From the NCBI GenBank assembly GCA_037176885.1, contig JAWWNJ010000214.1, forward strand, positions 1 to 64,000: a stretch of 64,000 nt of DNA, read 5' to 3'. This DNA is from Favolaschia claudopus (taxonomy: Eukaryota; Basidiomycota; Agaricomycetes; Agaricales; Mycenaceae). The notes beneath the pieces are model-generated. The model had not been told where the DNA came from, ran no database searches, and saw only the letters and a program-made list of their open reading frames with translations. The translations under genes were made by a program, and so were the position numbers. The stretch's first letter is position 1, and the number at the start of each line of letters is the position of its first letter. Positions 56,125-64,000 of the stretch are shown one piece after another.

Positions 56125-57163
56125 AAGGCTGGATAAAATTATGAGTATATTTAAATATAATAAATTATAATGCCTAAAAATATGATTAAATAGAGCCAGC
56201 CACATAATATTAAGGTCTAGGAATACTGGGCAGTGTGTTACATTATGTTACGATTACATTATGATAGGGAGTTCATATTTAATCATAATATTAAGCCCCG
56301 CGCGTGCCAGTGTCGTTCCATCGGAAGAGGCCGAGAGTGTAAGGCGGATGACAGCATAAGACGGATTTAACGGACCGGGCATTTCCATGACTCATCTCGG
56401 CTAAATTTTCACTCTCTCACCGTCTTGCTCGCTGTCGGCGCTCCCCCGCTCACGTCGTCCGCCATGTTCGATGATGCTCAGCTGGTCAAATACTTCCCAG
56501 CCATGCTCAAGGCACTGCGGGCCCGAATTGAGGCTCTACCTGACTCTCTGCCAGTCGCTCTTCCTGATGGCCCCCTTGCTCGCTACTTCGGGGACTTCGA
56601 AATTGACGAGGAAGAAGGTGCTCAGTTCACGGCAAACCGGCAGTGAGAGCGGGCGTTCCAGGTATCTGCAGACGAGCAGCATAAGCGCATCACTCGAGGC
56701 GAACATGGCATGGATCTCATCTGCCCGTTTCTGGAATTCTATTCCCAGCAAGACGGTATCAAAGGCACGGATGGAGTAGGAATGCTGGCGCGTAGGATAC
56801 GGGATCTGAACAGCATTCTAGATACCCTGTGAGTCGTATTTTTGTTGTCGTTCACGTCCTCAAATTGATCACCGCTTTTCTCGAGCAGTAAGCACACAAT
56901 GTCGGATTCCCGCTCCTCCATGGCGGCTTCGACTGCGGCTGCAACGGTTGTAACAAAAGAGCTTCTCAATGCTGGCTTCGGCGAAGGGGTAGATTTTTTG
57001 GAGGGCGTCAGCATTCATTAAATACGATTAAGTATGATTACGTTCCGATTACAATACATTATGAATACTCTTATGATTAAATATGGGCCAGAACCGTAAA
57101 ATTATGATACGATTATGGTACATTATGGCTCAGCGGTGTATTTAATCATAATATTCCAGCCTT
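56125..57163. mobile_element. TIR element with AAGGCTGG ends, copy 2 (1,039 bp)
   Basis: The same ends and body as 9946-11583, differing from copy 1 in the shared part by only a few indels and lacking the 600-bp segment. The flanks (CTTGAAAATTTT on the left, ACTTGAAATTATT on the right) look like an imperfect duplication with small indels. It interrupts the gene at 55382. Confidence 0.85.
56464..56830 (+). pseudogene. Open reading frame inside copy 2, possible captured gene fragment
   Basis: MFDDAQLVKYFPAMLKALRA to EEEGAQFTANRQ is open for 60 residues and stops at TGA 56644-56646. The frame continues beyond the stop with coding-like sequence (ERAFQVSADEQHKR, HGMDLICPFLEFYSQQDG, MLARRIRDLNSILD) up to a GTGAGT at 56830. 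The same stop is in copy 1, so it predates the duplication. I do not recognise the protein. Either strand could be the original sense, because the minus strand is also open in this part. Confidence 0.4.
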
Positions 57164-58647
57164 ACTTGAAATTATTTCAAATCTTTCGTTGACCTGATTC
57201 GTTTAGCTTGATACCTCTGACTTCAACGATCCTCTGGACCTCTCTCCACGTCTCTTTTTGGGCCTACCAGCCGCCTCCCCGATCACGTTTTGCCGCCCCG
57301 CTGCTTTGGGCAGCGTGTCCTCCACTCTATCGTTCCTTCTCTTAGTGGCGATCCCGATCCCGTGTGCGGAAAAGCGTGCACAACTCTGACGAGTTCCACT
57401 TCGGAACCTGAAATCGGGGTTGTTTCTCAATCAGTGTCCCCGGAGATCTTTGAGGTTCCGGACAGTGACGATGAAGCGCGAGCGGGAGAACCGAAGGTGA
57501 AATCAACAAATGTCCCAAACCCAATCAAATCAAATCCAACAATCCAACGAAGCTGATTTCAACCTTCTACAACATACGCCTCCGCTTCGCTCCGGCACCC
57601 GCGGGGCATGGACATTGAACATAAATGGCGGACTCGCTTGAGTTCCACGTCCCGCTGCTCCCTGTATGTTAGTTTGACGTCAATATCGACAACAACACTA
57701 GTGGAAGAATACGGACTGCACGAGCTGCACTTCGCTCCGATGGACTCGGAATACACTACTCGAATCTGAACCGGGAAAGCGAGCTGCCAATCGATTTTTC
57801 TTTTTCAGCGACGTACCTCAGAAGCCACGACTGCTTTGATTCAGCTCAAGGATCTAGTGATGAAGAGTGAGAAGTCTCCCAGTAAGTATCTCTGTATCCA
57901 AATACCTACTGTGTTGCTTGTTATTCTCATCAATGGCCCAAACATTGTAAATCTTCGGAACCATATTGAGGCGGCGGTCATTCGAGCTCCGATGAAGTGC
58001 CTTGAATTTGATCAATTGGGATGGGACGGCAGAAAATATTCAATGAGTTGATTGATTAGGCTTGCCAGCATTCTCAGACCATCTATGTTGAAAAAATGTA
58101 ACAAAAAAAGATTGTTGGGGTTGAGGGCAGGCAGTGGCACGGCTTGATTCGAGTGCAATTCGATTGTGTTGAGTATGAACAGCTATAGAGCAATGTTGAA
58201 TGACAAAGATGGGTAATATTGAAGCCACAAAGTGACCGTTTGACGAGGAATGGAAAGAAACTTGACAATGGTTCATCAGACCTGTAGCGATATTCTTGGA
58301 GATCGCAGCGACACTGAGCGACAACCAAGCAGTGTGGAATCGATAGAGTTCTGAGTAGAAACCAACGCAGCAGACTGCCAGCAGCGTTGAAGACTTGAAG
58401 CTTTGAAAAGGAAGGCACGAGCGTTCGGGTTGGCGGCTGCTGAAGGAGATCGATGGTGGGAGACGGCAGGAAGCAAATTGAGAAACAAACCCTCAGCTCT
58501 TGATTCGCTTGTTAAAAGTCTGAACAATCGTACCTCGACGCGCGGAATCTTGAAGGGTACCCTTTGCCTGTGTTGACTTGTTGATGTCTACTAGAGTTGC
58601 GATAAATTTATGTTCTAGAGTTTCGGCAGCCGTTTCATAAAGGATAA
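57164..58647. other. No recognised gene, one coding-like frame
   Basis: A plus frame 57290-57556 ends in an acidic motif SPEIFEVPDSDDEARAGEPK that looks like a genuine coding exon, possibly the continuation of the gene cut at 56125 or a separate one. The rest shows short frames only. Confidence 0.35.
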
Positions 58648-61394
58648 TCATATTCTGCATCTGTGTTTTCCGTTGCTGAGTGTAATGAAAACGGCGAAGA
58701 ATTGAACAACCTTTGCATCAAGCCCGCTGTCCCGGTGATATTGACGCATCATCGATACTTCAACCCGGCCACCTGTCCAGTTATTGCTCTTGAGATTTTT
58801 GAGTATCTTGTTGAGGCGTTCGCTCAGAAATGCCCAGAACGAATACACTGGCCCAAAATCCCTGATTTGCTCGAAAATGTGGACAACCCAATGATGATTG
58901 GGTTTCATGAAATCCGGTCCATACATCTTTTACAAGTAAGGCCAAAAATTCGACACTCAAGAATGGAAAATCACCTTCAAAAATCCCAGTAAATAATCTT
59001 GAAGCAGTTTTTCCGTGTGATCCATGCGGTCAATTCGAATTGAACTCCCAACCAGAATCTTCAATGCCGCTGCAAATCGAAGGAAATTATAGTCTTCCTC
59101 AGGATGCATACGTTGAATGGGCTTCTTGGGTTCAAGCGGGGGTTTCTTGGGGTTACTCTTCATCTTTGCCTCCCAAGCCTTTCGCCGGGCTGGGTATGTC
59201 GCATTTCATTTATTGTATTCTGCAATTGCTTCCGCAAGACAACGATCCCATAAAATTGGTATCTTCCCCGTTGGTGAGGAGATATAATTGTCTGGGCACA
59301 ATGTTACTCACAATCATTGGCCATGGGGTGGTTACCGCAAACTTGTATTCATCTGCAGTTAGAGATCCCCCAGCTGGCTCTCCGACCCGAAGGGGAAGCC
59401 GACCAGCCCATTGTGAAGATTCAAACTGAAATTATGATCAGCTGCTGAAAATTAATAGGGGGCGAGCCACACCGTTTCAAGAAATTCGTGTATTATGTGC
59501 AATTCACGTGAAGTTGCCTCGGTATTGGCGCGAATGGTCCCTGTTTTAATCCACCGAGTATACCATTGTGTTTTCGCAATACCTACAAAAATTGAAAAAC
59601 AGTTGAGTGACAGTATGAGCTGCGTACCGAGGAGAAGGTTGTGCATAGGATCAACGACTGTCCATCGCACTATATCAAAGTAGCTAATTCAGTCCAACGA
59701 ACACCGTGTTTTGAAAAAAATCCGCACGCGTTCGCAAGGCTTTATATCTGAAACTTAGTTCACGATGTTTCGCGCCAGAACGGGCAGGATATTCTGAACA
59801 GCAGTAAGATTAATATTCGACTAATATTTAGTGTTAATCCTCACTATTCAAAAGCGATGGAGTGTCAAACAGTTCGTCGTGCGACACTTCACATTTTGTG
59901 CATGGTGCCTCTCCGTGGCTGTGATCAGCAAAGCCAGCAATCTTGCACATCGCAGGATGATCGGAAATTATTCCAGCCAGAACAACACGGACGGTGATTC
60001 CTAGGGCAGCATGTGAGTGATGTACAACAAAATCGAGATAATACACCACCATTGGGATGTTCTCGGGTTCTAATTTCGAAGCCGTTGTGGTAGAGGTCCA
60101 AGAGCTCGTCAACGACTACTTTCATCAAATGCTGAAGTTGTTCCGATGTTGGTTCACTCGGCCCCGGAGTCATCGCTTTGAGAATTTGGTTATCAGCGCG
60201 GTTCCTGCGATATTCATGAGCTTATTGCATCATTCGGAGTTGAATATTACCTGATTTCATTTTCAAAACTCTGAACACAGAATGAAAAAGCACCCGATGA
60301 ATGGCTTGGCCCATAGCTACTTGTTTTCTTCCCGAACCTGCGCAAAGTTTAGAGTGGGATAATTAAATTTGACTGTGTACTTGCCAATCCAAACTGAGTG
60401 ATAATCCGAGGCGAATCTCATTCCTAGCGCTTTGTCCAAAAAAGAAAGAGGTTCCGTCAGGGCCTTGAATGGTTTTCCACACATGAATGGATTTCAATTC
60501 CCCCGCCACAGTGGGTCGCCTCTTCCAAGTTTACTGCATCAACCATGCCAGCTGGCCCAGGGCGAGCTAGAAGATCCCGTAGAGCATCGGAAAGCAACTG
60601 TATAGGTTGCACAAGATGTGCCGTTTTGTTGGAATGGAAGCCGAAATCATCGGCATCACCAGTGTCATCATTGTCTCCGATAACATCAACCGCAAAAAAC
60701 CGATTGAACAAGCGTCTTGATTGAGTGCGGTAAATGTCGACTTTGCAGGTCGGGCAAAGGAAAAAGCCGTCTGTCTCGGTGAAAATCCGGTTACACAAGT
60801 AGCATATCGTGAAAATCTTGAATTTGTCCGTCAATCCCAACTGAGAGAAGACAGTGACCAAAGTGCGTGGCATCTGTTGACTGCCGAGGAGTTTGCCCGG
60901 GATGGTCGTGAATACTGTAGTATTTCGTTCAATTCGTAAGGTCACAGGTCACAGACCCCAAATCCTACGAAAATTTTCGTAAGTCACAGCGTCACAAAGG
61001 GGTCCTACGAAAGGTTTCCCTCTGTGACTCGGATTTTGGCGCATTTCTGGGCCAAAAAAGGGGTAAAAAAACGAAATTTTTCGTAAGTCACAGGGTCACA
61101 AAGCCTCCTTACGAAAGGGTAAATTCGTAAGGGGTGTCACACCCAAAACCGGCTTACGAATTGAACGAAATACTACAGTACAAAGTTGAGTGCCTGGAGA
61201 AGGAGAGCACAAGAAGGAAAGGTGATGTTTGGTGTGGAGGTAGGCAACCAGAACAAGGATGCATCGAATGTATGGCAGAGGGTGAACAGTTACTGACTCG
61301 TCGAAGCTCTCGGAATCCGAATTCAATGCCGCGTCGGTTGAAGGAGCCGGAGAGTCGGCAAGATCAGATGGATTGATCAAAGGTTGCGGAGTAC
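58648..61394 (-). pseudogene. CACTA-superfamily transposase (Tnp2/Plavaka-like), with nested MITE
   Basis: Read from the right. An acidic Ser-rich N-terminal exon (61394-61294, DSPAPSTDAALNSDSESFDE), a 100-bp intron, then ALNFV...TTIPGKLLGSQQ and MPRTLVTVFSQLGLTDKFKI, FTICYLCNRIFTETDGFFLC-PTC (a C-x2-C pair, about 60830-60760), PIQLLSDALRDLLARPG. The Tnp2 core follows at 60112-59834 (SDHPAMCKIAGFADHSHGEA, PCTKCEVSHDELF) and 59670-59452 (VDPMHNLLLGT). The C-terminal segments are RIDRMDHTEKLLQDYLLGFL (59163-58957) and FGPVYSFWAFLSERLNKILK (58926-58648). Other frames between are introns or lost. These proteins cut at CACTA-type ends; none was identified here. A 264-bp MITE lies in the second exon (60915-61178). 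Beyond 61394 more 5' exon may exist. Confidence 0.75.
60915..61178. mobile_element. TA-flanked MITE with 26-bp perfect TIR inside the transposase
   Basis: CTGTAGTATTTCGTTCAATT begins a perfect 26-bp TIR (60915-60940; inverted 61153-61178) flanked by TA (60913-60914, 61179-61180). Inside, TCGTAAGTCACAG-GTCACAAAG recurs three times in part (60935, 60978, 61081) with CTTACGAAA/CCTACGAAA words in both directions. No coding capacity. Confidence 0.92.
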
Positions 61395-62053
61395 TACAAA
61401 GAGTACTAGTGTGAAATGAATTTAAGCTTACTTGTCACAGGAGGCGAAAAATTAAAAAGCTACCTTGAAGGATACATCCTTTCCATCCCTCGAGCAAATT
61501 TTACTCGACCTTGGACGCCACGACTCGGCCGAGTCCATACGAGTTGGCCCAACCAAGGCCTAACGATAATACCTATTTTGAGATCACAGCTTCGATTATG
61601 AGAATAATGTACCTCTAGTCGTCTGCCCACGACTTCCAGATGCTTGCTGTGAGTTGTACATCTGAGTTTGTGCTGAGAGTTGGTCGGAGAAGAGCAGCCT
61701 TAATATGTTTGAGGCGGTTCAAAACTGGTTAAATACGAAATATGACCTTGAATGGAAACCTCAAGGAGAACAGAATTGGTTAGATTACAATAACAGCGCA
61801 TTTGGTTCTCAATTCTCATCCTGCTTTACTGCAATGTAGCCTTCTCCGAGCTGAGTTGCAGTTCATATCTTCGCAGGGAGAGCCGTACACCGATAATCAT
61901 CCGTAAAAATGTCAACGGGAGTCAATTTGAACGCCGATCCACCGCACATACTTACTTATCAATGCAACTCCAATGCATTAATGGTTCCTGGTTTTATCCG
62001 AATTCGCGCTAATTCGCGTCCCAATAGCTCGCTATATACCGGAGGAACATTTA
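61395..62053. other. No recognised gene
   Basis: Possible 5' exons of the minus-strand transposase, but no motif visible. Otherwise nothing recognised. Confidence 0.3.
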
Positions 62054-62421
62054 CAGCCGTTTTGGAAACAATATACGGGTTTTGATTGAGTGGTGCTCGT
62101 TCATTTGTGCTTACGTTTGTTGACGATTCTGTCATCGGCAAAGCCGGGAGCACCACTTTGCCGTACCACATCAAGTGCCGCTGGTCTCTTGTTTTGGCCC
62201 TTGCTCGCAAGTCACGGCCCTGTCGAACTCTGGGCAAGTAGCAGCTGAGTCTTGATCCTCAGTTCTGTTAACCCCCTGTTTTTTTCCTGGTGTTCTCTAG
62301 GTGGCGGAAGCAAACTCAGATTCGGCCGAAGTGGAGCTGGCGACGGGAAGCAAAACAAAGGTAAGCACAAACGAATGAGCACCACTCGATCAAAACCCGT
62401 ATATTGTTTCCAAAACGGCTG
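62054..62421. mobile_element. TA-flanked MITE, CAGCCGTTT family, copy B (368 bp)
   Basis: TIR starts CAGCCGTTTTGGAAACAATA and extends about 65 bp with a few mismatches (pairing continues through GGTTTTGAT, GTGGTGCTC and TGTGCTTAC). TA at 62052-62053 and 62422-62423. Ends are related to the 30257 element; the cores look unrelated. Confidence 0.85.
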
Positions 62422-62506
62422 TAAATCTGAGAATTCATGAAGTCTACACGGAGAGCCTTGGCTTCCTTTGGCTATGTGTGGCTAGCTTGCGGCTCGGCGT
62501 TGTGAC

Positions 62507-63041
62507 GTGTGGCTAGATCACGTCACCAAAGATAGCCGCACCTCGCCGGATCTAGCCGTGTCAGCGGGCCGCACAGCCTGCCGTGATCTTTGTGGAGCTC
62601 GTCCTCTGGCTATTCGGGGTCTGAATGCAGTGCATCGCTGTCTCTACCTGGAATATCAATCCAAGGAAGACTGGACGCAGAAACGTGATATCTTGCGCTG
62701 CAGTCCGGACTTTCACACTCGAGAGCGGCACGACTTCGTCTTTGTCAATACAACCTCGCCGCCAAAGCACCCGCCTTGTGCTCGTTTACACGATCTTTTT
62801 ACCTGCAAAACTCTGGACGGAAAGAAATACGACGTCGCACTGGTGACTATGCTCAAGCCCAGCACCTGGAAGCCAAATACCGTGTGGGACGGCTGTCTGG
62901 TATACGAGCAACCAAAGAAAATGGACTTCATTTTCATGAAGTACTTCATCCGGGGGGCTTGCGTTCGGCTCAAACAAGGATAATCTCTATTACTTGATAG
63001 ATACCGCTGACTATGACATGTATTTACGCTTGGGTAACTAA
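62507..63041 (+). pseudogene. Multi-copy fungal protein C-terminus (frameshifted), TE-associated
   Basis: A 158-residue frame contains VHRCLYLEYQSKEDWTQKRD, ILRCSPDFHTRERHDFVFVN, PPCARLHDLFTC and GKKYDVALVTMLKPSTWKPN, then WDGCLVYEQPKKMDFIFMKY-FIRGA. A one-base shift near 62970 continues to GSNKDNLYYLIDTADYDMYL and RLGN, then TAA at 63039-63041. The KYDVxLVTxLKPSxWxPNTxWDGC...DxxDxDMxLRxGN pattern is one I recall as a recurrent unnamed C-terminus in Agaricomycete genomes, often next to Tnp2-like genes. With the segment at 27300 it may come from the same kind of transposon. The upstream part is missing or unrecognised; the start at 62507 is arbitrary. Confidence 0.5.
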
Positions 63042-63428
63042 TCCAATCTCCATTAGAGGGTTTGCGAAGAGCCATTGGAGCCATTGAATGGCTACCGATT
63101 TCCGTATTAGGAAAGTTGGATGGGCTAAACTTTTATGTCGAAGTCAAGAAGAGCTATTTGGAATAAAAATTGGATGCTCAGACCGGGGGTAGCTTTCGTC
63201 AATACGCCGGAATTCGGGCACTTGCGTAGCCATTAGCCATTCAATGGCTGCATCGCAAACAGGCTATTATCTACTCTCCTTGGGCCCAGCTTACACGGCC
63301 CAATATGACCTTGCGACACCTTGTAAGACTACCCGCCAACCTTGTTAGACCTCATAAGGCCGTTAGGTGCTCCAAGGCCTTATAAGCCTTTTTCGATTTT
63401 TCCGACATTCAGTCTCTCTGCAACCGGA
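63042..63428. other. Intergenic; candidate promoter of the edge gene
   Basis: No gene recognised. CATTGAATGGCT occurs twice in inverted contexts (63080 AGCCATTGAATGGCT and 63231 AGCCATTCAATGGCT). Pyrimidine-rich sequence just upstream of 63429 suits a fungal start region. Confidence 0.35.
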
Positions 63429-64000
63429 ATGCCGAAAGCCCCCTCTGGTACACGAAAAAACCACGAGTCGGCGAATTTCCTCGTTGAGGTCAACAAACGG
63501 GATGCCGAAGGAAAACTGGTCTACGACTCCAAGCGGAATCTGGTCAAGGAGAAGGTTAAAATGACTGGCGCACACTTTGACGGTAAATCCCAGGATCTCT
63601 ACTGCCGGCAGCTTCCCAATATTCCGTCTCTCAACGACAAACTGTTCATCATCATGTCTTCTACCACCGTCGAGGTTATCCTGTCCAAATCTGAAGAAGA
63701 CATCATTCGCTCTCTTCACAAGACACTCCGCGCTACTCATTACGAGGATCCCAGTGACCAGCGCAAGTTCCTTGAGGAATGTGCTCGTGTTCTCGTATGT
63801 TTTGATTATCTTCGGCATTCTCCATTACTCATTTTCCCCAGCTTGTCTTCCAGAACCGTCCGTCCTCGTTTGCGATGAGCACCGAACTCGGTGAATACGT
63901 CTTCCTCCTGCGTGCTGAGATGCACAAGAACAGCCTTGTTCTTCCGTCTCCCGCCTCCAACTATTATTCGGCTGTTGTCGACTTTGCTGGCAAGGTTGCA
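63429..64000 (+). CDS. Hypothetical protein, 5' end, cut by window edge
   Basis: Start MPKAPSGTRKNHESANFLVE at 63429 follows a CT-rich leader. The first exon (63429-63793) is basic and charged (NKRDAEGKLVYDSKRNLVKE), then SQDLYCRQLPNIPSLNDKLF and VEVILSKSEEDIIRSLHKTL. An intron with donor GTATGT at 63797 follows, with acceptor CAG before 63842 (CTTGTCTTC), or 12 bases later; both keep the frame (QNRPSSFAMSTELGEYVFLL). The reading continues to the edge (NYYSAVVDFAGKVA). No domain recognised and no break seen, which makes it the best candidate for an intact gene in the window, though it may also be TE-derived. Confidence 0.6.

Overview
The window looks like a transposon graveyard from a filamentous basidiomycete, probably an Agaricomycete. 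Evidence: about 50-100 bp GT-AG introns inside otherwise recognisable genes, Tnp2/CACTA-like transposase segments and C/H-rich multi-copy proteins of the kind I associate with mushroom-forming fungi, Ty3-type retroelements with a chromodomain, and no bacterial operon structure. Species cannot be named from this sequence. No CRISPR array, rRNA or convincing intact tRNA was seen. Only a gene cut by the right edge (63429 onward) looks like an ordinary undisturbed coding gene.

Layout. 0.7-1.7 kb: minus-strand multi-exon gene with a C/H-rich zinc-binding-like domain. 3.3-3.7 kb: an unusual cluster of TTGACGCG words abutting a broken zinc-finger-like gene (3.7-6.1 kb). 7.5-8.4 kb: 3' end of a LINE. 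8.56-20.28 kb: an LTR retrotransposon with 256-257 bp LTRs and a 5-bp target duplication (GAGGG), carrying gag, an acidic spacer, protease, RT, RNase H, integrase plus chromodomain and an extra ORF; its gag is split by a 1.6 kb TIR element with a perfect 10-bp target duplication. 21.8-22.8 kb: two TA-flanked MITEs side by side. 24.9-25.9 kb: an internally inverted fragment of a second chromodomain Ty3 element. 26.36-27.09 kb: a retroposed cDNA with poly(A) and target duplication. 28-31 kb: repeats, a hAT-like element with GTTCGG words and a MITE. 31.0-37.3 kb: an ORF of unknown function followed by a second type of Ty3 pol and an LTR-like end. 38.2-40.8 kb: a 2.7 kb TA-flanked TIR element. 43.5-45.3 kb: a copia RT fragment, a hAT-like MITE with an exact 8-bp duplication, and a TA-flanked MITE. 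47-51.4 kb: a recurrent imperfect hairpin motif, split by a 2.16 kb hAT-like TIR element. 52.8-54 kb: a pogo/Tigger-like DDE transposase remnant. 55.4-57.2 kb: a broken gene interrupted by a second copy of the 10-bp-TSD element. 58.6-61.4 kb: a CACTA (Tnp2/Plavaka-like) transposase on the minus strand with a MITE inserted in frame-preserving fashion. 62-64 kb: another MITE, a frameshifted multi-copy gene and the edge gene.

How it fits together: almost everything is mobile DNA, nested several layers deep. At least four terminal-repeat families recur within the window (AAGGCTGG/10-bp TSD; CAGTKGCGGCAA/TA; CAGCCGTTT/TA; TAGTGTTGCCGG/8-bp TSD). Many reading frames are broken by single-base indels even in elements whose terminal repeats are almost identical, so either the copies were mobilised as defective genomes or part of the indels are assembly errors. 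Family assignments were made by reading motifs and from memory of the families; none was checked by a database search.
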